From: a virus | Reading direction: 5' to 3' (one strand) | IMG/VR virus record: IMGVR_UViG_3300013126_000082 | Coordinates: 1 to 40,277 of that record | DNA length: 40,277 nucleotides | Shown: one piece after another, positions 7,976 through 15,972 of the stretch | How the letters are laid out: each line of letters begins with the position of its first letter | How positions within the stretch are numbered: the first letter of the stretch is position 1 | The notes under the pieces: model-generated | What the model was told of the DNA's origin: nothing | The model's database searches: none | Seen by the model: only the letters and a program-made list of their open reading frames with translations | Made by a program: the position numbers and the translations under genes

Positions 7976-9286
7976 TTACGCCTCGGCTTCAGCTGCTGCG
8001 AGAGCGGCCTCGATCGCTTCGTCATCAGACATCTTTGAAGTATCTGGCGCAATCGCAGGACGTGTTTCACGCCCAGTTCGCTGTCCGCCGGGCACGCGAG
8101 TCGCGCCTTTGATTCCTTCAAGTTCTTTCTGAATCTTCGCTTTCTCTGCAGTCTCCGCGGCCAGCTGAGCTGTCAGTTCCTTGACGCGGGACGCCAACAC
8201 CGTGGACGCGACCGCAGCCGCAGCAATTTCGGCGCGCGCTTGTGGCGTAGCCGGCCAGAGTGACTGCTGAAAGATGTTGCCGAGTTCAACGACGTTAGCG
8301 TTGTGCGCTTCTGCCTGCTTCAGCTCCTCGCCTTTGAGACCCTCGGTCGGAACCAGGTTCGCCCAGGGAATGTCCTTGGTGATCGAGGCCAGGTGCGTTT
8401 CGATGGCGGTCTTGTCCTGGGTGAAACGCTCCATCTGAGCTTTCTCTCGCTCAGCCAACACCTCGTCTTGCTGGGACGCAAATTTCTCGAGCTCCGCGCT
8501 TCGCTGGTCAAGCAGGTCGGCCCGCTCAGCGATACGCTTCTGCACACGTTCCCGGTCCACGAAAGACAGCTTGCTGAGAATGTTATCTTCCCAAAACTTC
8601 GGGTCGATGTTGTTGACGCCGATCTCCCGCATGGACTTCTCGGTTTCCTCTGAGAGGCCTTGCGCCCGGAGAAGACGAAAGAGATCGTCATCGATCGCCG
8701 AAAGTTTCCCGTCAAACTGCTGCTTGAACTCCGGATCATTCTGCGCATCAAACACTTTGCGGAAGGTGCGCAGCTCCTGAAGTTCTTGCGCCACTGCGGC
8801 TGGCACGGCGCCGGCAGCTTTCGCTTTCTCCAGCTCTGCTTCCAGCGCAGGCACGCGCTTGGCGACAGCTTGGTGATGCTTCGCAACTTCCCGGAGTTTG
8901 TCGAAGTTGACCAGGTTTCGTGGGCTGACGCCGGCCGGGGGAGCGATCTTATCTAAGTCGAGCGCTTCCAAATCGGCGATTCGTTTCGCTTCAGCTTCCT
9001 CAGGAGTCGGCTGCGGCGTAGGCTCAGGCTGCGGCGTAGGCTCAGGCTGCGGCGCTGCGTCAGGCTGCGGCGCTGCGTCAGGCTGCGGGATGACTTCTTC
9101 CGGCGGCTTGTTGGCGTCGTCTGTCGCAGCGGGGAAGTCCCCGTCTTGAATGCCGGCTTCGTCCAAGGCGGCGTCGAGTTCGCTGCTAATTTGCGAAGAC
9201 GGCTCTTCAACGGATTGAAGATCTTCTTCTGCGGTGAGACCAGCCGTAACTGGTTTTTCTGCTTTGGCGGTGCGTGGTTTGCTCAT
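7976..9286 (-). CDS. Probable scaffolding / capsid assembly protein
   Basis: A 436-residue, highly charged, mostly helical protein. It has a disordered N-terminus with a run of PQPDAA and PQPEPT repeats (about residues 66-95), a long coiled-coil-like middle (about 130-310) and an Ala/Glu-rich C-terminus. No enzyme motif is seen. The position between portal and capsid, the size and the composition fit scaffolding proteins. The Pro repeats are encoded by an 18-bp tandem DNA repeat. If the protein is a scaffold, it would be expelled or cleaved during maturation, but no protease domain was recognised. Confidence 0.65.
   Translation of the reverse strand: MSKPRTAKAEKPVTAGLTAEEDLQSVEEPSSQISSELDAALDEAGIQDGDFPAATDDANKPPEEVIPQPDAAPQPDAAPQPEPTPQPEPTPQPTPEEAEAKRIADLEALDLDKIAPPAGVSPRNLVNFDKLREVAKHHQAVAKRVPALEAELEKAKAAGAVPAAVAQELQELRTFRKVFDAQNDPEFKQQFDGKLSAIDDDLFRLLRAQGLSEETEKSMREIGVNNIDPKFWEDNILSKLSFVDRERVQKRIAERADLLDQRSAELEKFASQQDEVLAEREKAQMERFTQDKTAIETHLASITKDIPWANLVPTEGLKGEELKQAEAHNANVVELGNIFQQSLWPATPQARAEIAAAAVASTVLASRVKELTAQLAAETAEKAKIQKELEGIKGATRVPGGQRTGRETRPAIAPDTSKMSDDEAIEAALAAAEAEA
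9009..9089 (-). repeat. 18-bp tandem repeat inside the scaffold-like gene
   Basis: About four and a half copies of an 18-bp unit, with two near-identical subtypes, at 9009-9026, 9027-9044, 9045-9062, 9063-9080 and a part copy to 9089. They encode six-residue PQPEPT and PQPDAA repeats. The copy number could vary by slippage and would change the length of a disordered Pro-rich linker. Confidence 0.85.
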
Positions 9287-9289
9287 AAC

Positions 9290-9553
9290 TTATGACATGT
9301 CTTGATGTCCAGAATCGATAGTGACTTGGCGTTTCGTCTGCGCCAGCGTGAAGAAGTAGTCGACTGCAGCCTCGAACCCAGCGTTCATGGCTGCGATCCG
9401 AGCGATCCCGTTTGCGTCGGCTTTCAAGATGTCTTCGGCCGTGATGGGCGCAGGAACACCTTCGCGCATCAGCGTACGGAATCGGTCTTGTTTAATCTTG
9501 GATAGAAAGTCGCGAAAGGCGACGCCTTCTTCTGGTGAAAGTGGGTGGCTCAT
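9290..9553 (-). CDS. Hypothetical protein between portal and scaffold (87 aa)
   Basis: An 87-residue helical protein with no recognised domain. It contains FRDFLSKIKQDRFRTLMREGVPAP and AAVDYFFTLAQTKRQ. It lies 23 bases after the portal stop and 3 bases before the scaffold start. The position suggests a small virion or head-assembly factor. Nothing more specific can be said. Confidence 0.65.
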   Translation of the reverse strand: MSHPLSPEEGVAFRDFLSKIKQDRFRTLMREGVPAPITAEDILKADANGIARIAAMNAGFEAAVDYFFTLAQTKRQVTIDSGHQDMS

Positions 9554-9576
9554 GACAGTTTGGATGAAAGGCTACT

Positions 9577-11889
9577 TCATTTCAAGGGTCGCTCGCTAGC
9601 GGTTGGGATAAGCGGGATGGCCGGCTGCTGCACGCTGCCTTGCGGCGTCGGCTGGGGCGGAGCCGCCGCAGATTGTGCGACTTGGACAACTCCGGGCGGA
9701 GTCACTGCGCTCGCTACCGCAGACACGCTGCCAGGCGACTGTGATTTCAAAGCAGCAGCAGCTTGCTGGTCCATCGGAGTCAGTTGCACGTACTGCTGCA
9801 GCTTTGAAATCATCTCCACAAATGGAGCCAAATCTTGAGGCTTGGCACCTTTTCCAGTCGCGCTTTGTATGTGAGCGTCGGCGTGCGTCGCCACCTTTGC
9901 GAGAAACTGCTTAGAACTGGTGAGCGGCGAGATGTCTGGGTTGGCGATCATCGGCGCGATACGATCGGAAACAACTTTGAGATGTGTCAGGTCGTCGTCA
10001 GTTGGATCCACAGGCACATCGTTGCCAGTAAGCAGCGTCGCGAGTTCCATCAGCTGGCTACGTCCCTGCTTCAGTTGCGAAAGCGGATTGAGATCTACAT
10101 TGAGCAGCCGGCTTGCCGCGTCAGATCCGAGTTTGGAAGCGAGATGCCGGCGCTTCAACTCGGTGGTGTCGATGAGAGGATCGGCTGAGTAGGTCGCGAC
10201 TACGTTGTCAAGCAACCCAGACTGCGAAGCGATAGCGTCCTCCACGGAAGAGCGGGAGCTTGCATTCGCAAGCATGATGATCTGCGTGGAAGTGAGGCCT
10301 TCTTCAAACATCTCAACGATGCACTTAATCGCGTCGATGTCAACGTAAGCCGGGTACTCCACAAGAAAGAAATCCTCCGCGACTTGGGCTTTTCCAAGAT
10401 CCTGAAAAAACATGGCGTCGTACACTGGGATCTTGTTCGTAGCGACGACTTGATCGTAAATGGTTTTCGCCAAAAGAACGTTTTCCGGGTGACAGACGCG
10501 CCTCTGCATCTCCGTGATCAGCCCGAAAGATTGGTCCGCAAACCGAGCCAGCGACCCGGCTTTGATTTGCGCGTCGATGCCGGCCACATAGTTGACTTCG
10601 CTCGCGGTCCGAGCCGTCTTCGTCTCCATGTTCACTTGCCCAGGCATGAAAGCGCCCACAAGAATCTCCGCTTGCGCCGTCGCATGACGATCTAACGCAA
10701 AGAACGCTTCGCTGTTGACTTCGAACTTGACGTTCTCCACCGGTTCAAACCCGTCGCCCAAAATAGCAAAGGGATGCTGCACTGTGAGGGCCGTCGTCTC
10801 CGTGCTTCCACCGCTCTGCCGCTGAGACTTCTTCAGCAGTATCAGGCCAGACAGATGCAATGCGTCTTGGATAAGGTTCCTCGCTTGCTCAATCGAGACG
10901 TGCGTGTTGAAAAGGATTCTGCCGGCGCCGCGACTTCCATGCAGCGTCTTATCGCCAACTTCTGCTGCGAACAGCTGAAGCGCTTGACTCATCTTACTGT
11001 AACGTCCGGCGCGGAAGTAAAGGGGCGTGCCGTCGTCTCGATCAAAAATGTAGTGGTCTACCGCGTGCCCGGTTTTATCCAGCGCAAAGATGTGCCCGGC
11101 TTTCACCACGCGAACAGAGCTAGAATAACTCGCTGCGTAATTGTTCTCGCGCGCCAGGTCTTCCATTTGGCGGGCGTTCTCTTCGCTCGCCTTGTTATCG
11201 AATTCTTTTGGCGCAGCGTTCAGCTTCTTCATCACATTCTCGAGATGCCATCCGGCGCTCTTGGCCCGATCGCCAAGTTCGACAATCTCCATCATCTCAT
11301 GAACTCGAAAGTTTTGCTTGAGGCCCCACACTTCCACGTCTGAAGATTCTTGCGGACATCCCACGGGGAAGAACGCTTCGTCAGAGCGGTGCGCTTTGGG
11401 CTTCCATTCGTACTCGCTCGACCACCCGACCGCGACGTAGCCAAAGTCAATGTTTTCTACGATGATCTGGTCCAAGAAATCGCTCCACCCAGTCCAGGTG
11501 CGAATAAGGTTGGTGATCTTCTTGCGAAACAGGTCGCGCTCTTTTTCAGTACCGAGCGACTTGTGCGGAAACTCAGCGAACGTCAGCAAGGGCAGCTGGT
11601 CAAGCATCTGCTTGTAGGGCGGGTAAAGTCGCCGCAACATCGCGCTCATGAACCCAGTAGGCCGATTGTTGCGCCACGACTGGCCTGCAGCCTTTAGTTT
11701 TTTCGGGGAATAAGGCTGCTCACCATCGCGCTTGCGAGTGACCGCGGCGTTCTTATTGTTACGATCGCGGTTGTCTTTAAGGAAGTCTTTGAACAGCGAA
11801 TGCGCTTGGCCGAACGTCATCTTCTTCCCGACTGGCTCACCAGTTTCGGCGTTAACGTAGTCGCTTGTTTGCGGCGTGTCGTCGTTCAC
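9577..11889 (-). CDS. Portal protein (head-tail connector)
   Basis: A 770-residue protein. The size, the position after the terminase, and the segment TARTASEVNYVAGIDAQIKAG (about residues 435-455), which resembles the T7-type connector signature around a TATEV-like motif, support a portal of podovirus type. The following LARFADQSFGLITEMQRRV helix matches the stretch before the long C-terminal helices of such proteins. The last roughly 100 residues are Gln/Pro/Ala-rich and probably disordered. It would form the dodecameric DNA channel at one vertex and bind the large terminase. It starts 1 base before the end of the intergenic gap to the upstream cysteine-rich gene. Confidence 0.75.
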   Translation of the reverse strand: MNDDTPQTSDYVNAETGEPVGKKMTFGQAHSLFKDFLKDNRDRNNKNAAVTRKRDGEQPYSPKKLKAAGQSWRNNRPTGFMSAMLRRLYPPYKQMLDQLPLLTFAEFPHKSLGTEKERDLFRKKITNLIRTWTGWSDFLDQIIVENIDFGYVAVGWSSEYEWKPKAHRSDEAFFPVGCPQESSDVEVWGLKQNFRVHEMMEIVELGDRAKSAGWHLENVMKKLNAAPKEFDNKASEENARQMEDLARENNYAASYSSSVRVVKAGHIFALDKTGHAVDHYIFDRDDGTPLYFRAGRYSKMSQALQLFAAEVGDKTLHGSRGAGRILFNTHVSIEQARNLIQDALHLSGLILLKKSQRQSGGSTETTALTVQHPFAILGDGFEPVENVKFEVNSEAFFALDRHATAQAEILVGAFMPGQVNMETKTARTASEVNYVAGIDAQIKAGSLARFADQSFGLITEMQRRVCHPENVLLAKTIYDQVVATNKIPVYDAMFFQDLGKAQVAEDFFLVEYPAYVDIDAIKCIVEMFEEGLTSTQIIMLANASSRSSVEDAIASQSGLLDNVVATYSADPLIDTTELKRRHLASKLGSDAASRLLNVDLNPLSQLKQGRSQLMELATLLTGNDVPVDPTDDDLTHLKVVSDRIAPMIANPDISPLTSSKQFLAKVATHADAHIQSATGKGAKPQDLAPFVEMISKLQQYVQLTPMDQQAAAALKSQSPGSVSAVASAVTPPGVVQVAQSAAAPPQPTPQGSVQQPAIPLIPTASERPLK

Positions 11890-11890
11890 T

Positions 11891-12118
11891 TTACCAGTTT
11901 CCTTCCGGGCATGTTTCAGTCTTGAGCATGGTCTTGAGGCGAATCAGACACTCGCAACGCGAGCACTGAATGCCTTCTCGATATAAACAATCTTCGCAAA
12001 TGGACAATCTTTTCTTCTGCGTAGTCTTTGACACGCGCGGATCTTCATGCGTTGCGGCGACCCCTAATCGGCACATGGCCAAAAAGAAGTTCCGCGCGCC
12101 TGAGAAGGAGATCTTCAT
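11891..12118 (-). CDS. Small cysteine-cluster (zinc-ribbon-like) protein
   Basis: A 75-residue protein with the pattern CEDC-x5-GIQCSRCECL-x(n)-CPEGNW, closely matching small zinc-ribbon-like proteins (DUF6171 type) found beside terminase and portal genes in phages. The start at 12118 (MKISFSG) is preferred because it forms the ATGA overlap with the upstream gene; an ATG three codons earlier is possible. It is probably a zinc-binding structural or packaging accessory. No enzyme motif is visible. Confidence 0.65.
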   Translation of the reverse strand: MKISFSGARNFFLAMCRLGVAATHEDPRVSKTTQKKRLSICEDCLYREGIQCSRCECLIRLKTMLKTETCPEGNW

Positions 12119-12741
12119 CGGACCCAACAGTGCGCGGGCTTTTGCACTGACGTTTGCAAAGTGTTAACCGGGTTGCGAAGCCATACCGCAGACCGCGTTT
12201 CTAATCTGAACAGTCGGCAGGCGTAAAGTCTCTTACCCCACGGTGTATCGCGGCCGAGTCGTATCGCGGTGCCCAGCCGGCCTACCTGCTCAGAACACGA
12301 ACCGCAAGAGATGTTCCAAGGCTTGTTGAACGGGCACTTGCGGCACACTTCGGCGCGAGACTTCGCTTCGCTGAGTAGCACCAAACGACTCTCATCGTGG
12401 TTGTCCAACGTCCGGTCCATCCACTGGATCATCGCATCAGTCAAACTTTGCGTCTCTGTGGACGCTGCTCCTCGAGTCACCGTGACTTGAGCTGTCGCAC
12501 CGGTGATGCTCAAGCACGCGTTGGGAAAGGTGTTACAGATGTAGTCCTCGCAGTCTTGCGCCGCGTTCCCGATGGGGATGAGGTTGTCTGCTCGAAACTT
12601 GATCACCGCTTGCACGAGCTCTTCGAAAGTGCTGGCCCGAATCGGTTCCTTCATGGGTCGGCCGGCTCGGTCCAGTTCGGGTTTGTGCCACCCGCCTGGC
12701 ATAACGATGCCTGTGATCACTCGAGTTTTATGCATACTCAT
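12115..12741 (-). CDS. Cysteine-cluster protein next to large terminase (208 aa)
   Basis: A 208-residue protein whose C-terminal half carries a Cys cluster, CRKCPFN-x6-CGSC (about residues 136-153), with further Cys residues in the last 40 positions and a His-Cys near the end, likely a zinc site. The N-terminal ~110 residues, with CEDYICNTFPNACL, form a separate domain. It starts by ATGA overlap with the terminase stop. Function unknown; a packaging or head-completion role is suggested by its place between terminase and portal. Confidence 0.65.
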   Translation of the reverse strand: MSMHKTRVITGIVMPGGWHKPELDRAGRPMKEPIRASTFEELVQAVIKFRADNLIPIGNAAQDCEDYICNTFPNACLSITGATAQVTVTRGAASTETQSLTDAMIQWMDRTLDNHDESRLVLLSEAKSRAEVCRKCPFNKPWNISCGSCSEQVGRLGTAIRLGRDTPWGKRLYACRLFRLETRSAVWLRNPVNTLQTSVQKPAHCWVR

Positions 12742-14702
12742 GACATGTCAAGGAAGTCTAAGCTGTCTACTAGCCCATGTGAAAGTGGCTTGGATAGGAT
12801 TTTCTTCTGTGCAGGTTCTGGCACCATCAACGCCGAGAGTCCTGCGTTCATTCTTACACCGTGCACAGCCAGCATCAAGGAGTCAAACCGGTCTGGAGAA
12901 CTTCCGCTGCTCGCTTTCTTGTAGTCCTTCTTGCTCTGCATCCTCACGATGCCGCGACCGACTTGCGTATACTTCCGACTTGTCGACTCTTTCTCGAGCT
13001 GGTTCCAGCTCATGCCTGGATTCAGCTTGAGGATCCCAGTCTCCATGAATCGACGAATGGCGAACCCCATCTCAGTGGAGATGTCATGATAAAGCTCGCT
13101 AGCGACTTCTGCGTCATCATCCAAAATTCGTACGTCTGTCGCCGCCCAAGAGAACATGACGCCGAGCACTGCTGGGCCGAACATCTGGCAGAGCGCATCA
13201 TGCACGCCAGTTCCGTTCCCAGTGCGGTCCACTGTCAGCCACTGCGGCTTGATGCTCAGATCCTTGCAAAGGCGGATGATCGCTTTCGCTTGATCGAGCG
13301 TCTGCTTCTTCTCGAGCACGACTTGCGATTCTACTTGCACGGCGCGCTGTCCGCTACGGATGGCGTGGAATCTCCCGTTTGCGTCTGTCCAGCCGGCAGC
13401 CTCGCCATGCCGCAAGTGTGTGAAGACGCAAAGATCGCCGCCTTCGAACGCGAGGTCTACTCCGCCGGCTGAGATGGTCGGCCCAGAAAACGTTATCACG
13501 CCCTTAGCAGAAGCGAACATTGACCCAGTGAGGATCACCGCTTGCGCTGAGTCTTCTGGGAACCAGCCTCTCGCCATCGTATAGTACTCCGGATGGTTGG
13601 TGCCCATCTTCAGCATCCGCTCGAAGCCTTCGTAAGTCTGCAGTCCTGGGAACACTACTCTCTGCTCGACTACGTTCTCGCACTTCGCCCCATCCAACCG
13701 AGTGACACGCCAGCCAAGCGTGCTTTCCCACGACTCACTCTCGTCAATGTCCAATGACGCCCAGCCGTTGGTTGGCTCAGCGAGTTGTCCAAACTTACTG
13801 TTGCGATCCTTTGGGTTCGTGGCCGCGAACACCTTGACGTTGCTGCGCTCAGACTCTTCAGTCAGCAGCACGTTGTTGACGTCTTCCCAAACGCCGCCTG
13901 GAATCTCCTCCGCTTCGTCAAGCAGCAGCATGACGCGAGACAGCCGGCCAAATCGCCAATGCTTGCGAGGCCGTGGCACTGGGTGAAATCCTCGGAGCCT
14001 GCCTTTCCCATCGTCGCCTTGTGGGATCGACACAAGATGGATGCCTTGCTTGTCGTCGTTGTTCACCTGCACGGACTCGGTCTTCACGGTTAAGCCGGGC
14101 ACGGGGACGATGGTGTTCTGCAGCAGGTTCTTCACGTGAGCAAAGACGTTAGTCACCGCGTGCTGCGCAGTCACCGACATCACTTTAATGCACGTCCACT
14201 CTGGATCGCGGATGAAGTCCAGCCCAAAATACACCGCCCCAGAATAGCTTTTGCTCAAAGAGCCACCGCCCATGATGAGGTTCTTCGCTGATCCGCTGAG
14301 CGCTTTCCACACCAACTGAGTACAGTGCGGCTCAGGCGTGAACAACTCAGGTCCCCAGCACACGATCGCTGCCGCTTCGTACTCGTCGATATCCAGCAGA
14401 CGTTGGATGAACTTCCAAATGATGAACTCAGCTTCTGTCGTGGTGATCTTGATCGCTTCAGCAGGCGGACGCTTGGTGCAATTCTTTAAGATGTACTCTG
14501 CTGGGCCGAAGAGGTCGCCGCTTGCGAGGTGCGCTTGTCTGACGGCGTACGCATTCGCCATATAAACTTCATGCGGCTTAATCATCCCGATCTCGCGCTG
14601 CCGGTCAAGCGGGATAACATTCTCGGGAGTGACTTCTCCGCGGACACCTGTGCGGTTGTAGAGGCAGTGCGACCCCTTCCGGAGTTTCATCTTGAAGGCC
14701 AT
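12738..14702 (-). CDS. terL: Terminase large subunit
   Basis: A 654-residue DNA-packaging ATPase and nuclease. The ATPase P-loop is GGGSLSKSYS (residues 145-154), and the Walker B motif is RVMLLLDEAEE (256-266, with D262 and E263). The C-terminal RNase H-like nuclease has GGVDLAFEGGD (413-423, D416 acidic), LTVDRTGNGTG (489-499, D492) and SSPDRFDSLML (601-611, D604/D607). It would cut concatemeric DNA and pump it through the portal. Start 14702 overlaps the small terminase stop as TAATG. The long N-terminal ~135 residues before the P-loop may be an extra domain. Confidence 0.9.
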   Translation of the reverse strand: MAFKMKLRKGSHCLYNRTGVRGEVTPENVIPLDRQREIGMIKPHEVYMANAYAVRQAHLASGDLFGPAEYILKNCTKRPPAEAIKITTTEAEFIIWKFIQRLLDIDEYEAAAIVCWGPELFTPEPHCTQLVWKALSGSAKNLIMGGGSLSKSYSGAVYFGLDFIRDPEWTCIKVMSVTAQHAVTNVFAHVKNLLQNTIVPVPGLTVKTESVQVNNDDKQGIHLVSIPQGDDGKGRLRGFHPVPRPRKHWRFGRLSRVMLLLDEAEEIPGGVWEDVNNVLLTEESERSNVKVFAATNPKDRNSKFGQLAEPTNGWASLDIDESESWESTLGWRVTRLDGAKCENVVEQRVVFPGLQTYEGFERMLKMGTNHPEYYTMARGWFPEDSAQAVILTGSMFASAKGVITFSGPTISAGGVDLAFEGGDLCVFTHLRHGEAAGWTDANGRFHAIRSGQRAVQVESQVVLEKKQTLDQAKAIIRLCKDLSIKPQWLTVDRTGNGTGVHDALCQMFGPAVLGVMFSWAATDVRILDDDAEVASELYHDISTEMGFAIRRFMETGILKLNPGMSWNQLEKESTSRKYTQVGRGIVRMQSKKDYKKASSGSSPDRFDSLMLAVHGVRMNAGLSALMVPEPAQKKILSKPLSHGLVDSLDFLDMS

Positions 14703-15208
14703 TACACTAGATCCTTCGTAAAGTCAACGATCTTCTCAGACACCTGCACTCGCACGGAGTCGTTGAACTCGCCCATCAGCCGGGCGTCCAGCTCGATTGC
14801 GCGCTGCTTGTCCGGCGTCTTCACATGCACGGACCCATCTGGAAGATACTTCACTTCTTGCGCGAGCGGACTCGTTTCGTCGACTTCGTCTACCGGAGTA
14901 CGCACAACCTTCGCGAGGAATCTTCGCTTCTCATCCAAAGAGAGAAACATGCTCTCCTGCGCTCGGTCTGCCAGCCGGCCTTTCAGCTCATCGACATATT
15001 CCTGAATGTAAGGCTTGCGCAGCACTCGGCGGGCGTAAACATCTGCCATGCCTTTCACGGCTTCTTCCCGGCGAGTCAGCCTCCAGTTCGCGCAGTGCGT
15101 CTTATACGCCATGAGGAACGCCCGGTACATGGGGTATCCCTTCACGACGTGGAGGTCGACAAACTCTCGCTCGACTGGGGTCAGCCTTCTTGCTACTTTG
15201 CTCGCCAT
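14702..15208 (-). CDS. terS: Terminase small subunit
   Basis: A 168-residue protein with a helix-turn-helix-like N-terminus (LTPVEREFVDLHVVKGYPMYRAFLMAYK) and the LDEKRRFLAKVVRTPVDEV segment seen in XtmA-like small terminases, ending in a helical tail that would contact the large subunit. It would recognise packaging sites and regulate the large subunit. It is followed by the large terminase with a TAATG overlap. A strong match to the early promoter family lies directly upstream of its start. Confidence 0.8.
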   Translation of the reverse strand: MASKVARRLTPVEREFVDLHVVKGYPMYRAFLMAYKTHCANWRLTRREEAVKGMADVYARRVLRKPYIQEYVDELKGRLADRAQESMFLSLDEKRRFLAKVVRTPVDEVDETSPLAQEVKYLPDGSVHVKTPDKQRAIELDARLMGEFNDSVRVQVSEKIVDFTKDLV

Positions 15209-15216
15209 GCAGAACC

Positions 15217-15244
15217 GAATAACTTCAGCTTGCTACCGAGTAAA
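15217..15244 (-). promoter_or_regulatory. Promoter for the terminase operon, same family as the plus-strand promoters
   Basis: On the minus strand the -35 box TTTACT (15239-15244) is separated by 16 bases (15223-15238) from the -10 box TTATTC (15217-15222). Only 8 bases lie between the -10 box and the small terminase ATG at 15208. The boxes and spacing match the promoters at 22586 and 38674. Confidence 0.6.
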
Positions 15245-15250
15245 CAAAAA

Positions 15251-15769
15251 TCATCTGCTGAGTATCACACCTGCTTCGGCGATCAGCGGGGCATCGCACA
15301 TCGACTGCACCCATTTCCACTGAGGCCAGCGGCGGTTCGTCTCTTCGCAGAGTTGCTTCTTTCTCTCAGCGCGGTCGCGAGACCTCTGCGTTTGCGGGAT
15401 GATCGCGTTCATCCAAGATAAAAGTGACAATTCAACTACGCGAAACTCTGGGTAGAACTTTGAGTACATTTGCCCAAGACCGAATATCTCTCGGTAGTTG
15501 CCGAACAGCACGCACATGAACGCGGCGGAGCGGTCCTCCCCAGCAAACTTAGGCACCTGTTCTATGAAAAGTATCTTCGAACGCTGAAACCATTCATAGA
15601 GGACGCTGCTCAACTCATCATAAGACTCCGGCATGCGGATGCCTTCTACGACTTCTAAGAGATTGTTTCCCCGGCGGACTCGCTCCATCAAAACAAGGCA
15701 CCCACTCTTGCCAGGATCGCAGCCGACGACCAGATCTCCCACGGCTACTTCATAGACATCCTTCTTCAT
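15251..15769 (-). CDS. RuvC-like Holliday junction resolvase / endonuclease
   Basis: A 172-residue RNase H-fold nuclease. GCDPGKSG (residues 16-23, D18) is the first RuvC acidic motif, IEQVPKF (69-75, E70) the second, and CDAPLIAEAG (158-167, with D159) fits the C-terminal acidic motif. The family cuts branched DNA; in phages it resolves recombination intermediates before packaging, which fits its place just before the terminase genes. A very short reading frame (15819 to 15766) overlaps its start by ATGA. The gene may be reached by the terminase promoter's upstream neighbour described separately. Confidence 0.75.
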   Translation of the reverse strand: MKKDVYEVAVGDLVVGCDPGKSGCLVLMERVRRGNNLLEVVEGIRMPESYDELSSVLYEWFQRSKILFIEQVPKFAGEDRSAAFMCVLFGNYREIFGLGQMYSKFYPEFRVVELSLLSWMNAIIPQTQRSRDRAERKKQLCEETNRRWPQWKWVQSMCDAPLIAEAGVILSR

Positions 15770-15819
15770 AGCGCCAGCCTATTTCGGCGAAAAGCGAAAG
15801 CGAAATCTAATCTTTTCAT
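15766..15819 (-). CDS. Possible 17-residue leader peptide overlapping the resolvase start
   Basis: The reading frame begins at ATG 15819 and stops at a TGA (15766-15768) that overlaps the resolvase ATG. The peptide is MKRLDFAFAFRRNRLAL. Coupling through an ATGA overlap is the usual arrangement in this operon, so a translated leader that couples to the resolvase is plausible, but a chance frame of this size is also possible. Confidence 0.25.
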   Translation of the reverse strand: MKRLDFAFAFRRNRLAL

Positions 15820-15856
15820 AGAAGTCAAAAGAGGTAAGGATCAGCAGTTGGTTATT

Positions 15857-15862
15857 ATTATA
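15857..15862 (-). promoter_or_regulatory. Candidate -10 box upstream of the resolvase
   Basis: A TATAAT hexamer on the minus strand, in an AT-rich divergent region, about 90 bases before the resolvase start. No clear -35 box at 16-18 bases was found, so the call is weak. It would give the late operon a start point with a leader that contains the 17-codon frame. Confidence 0.3.
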
Positions 15863-15937
15863 CAAGAACTTTAAAATAAATATAGTAATTCTAATATAGG
15901 GTCTGGATATATAGAACTCCCCCCTAGTAAATTTATG

Positions 15938-15966
15938 TTTACCTTTGTAGTACAAGGCAGTAGTCT
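15938..15966 (+). promoter_or_regulatory. Candidate leaderless-type promoter for the 15973 gene
   Basis: TTTACC (15938-15943), a 17-base spacer containing GGCAG, then TAGTCT (15961-15966), only 6 bases before the ATG. The match to the shared promoter family is looser than the others, but the GGCAG-TAG part and the position against the start codon agree. Confidence 0.4.
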
Positions 15967-15972
15967 ATCCTA

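Noticed and set aside
15857-15972. A phage integration or attachment site in the AT-rich divergent region
   Set aside because: The region is AT-rich, but no integrase gene, tRNA-like segment or convincing direct repeats are visible, so promoters are the simpler explanation.
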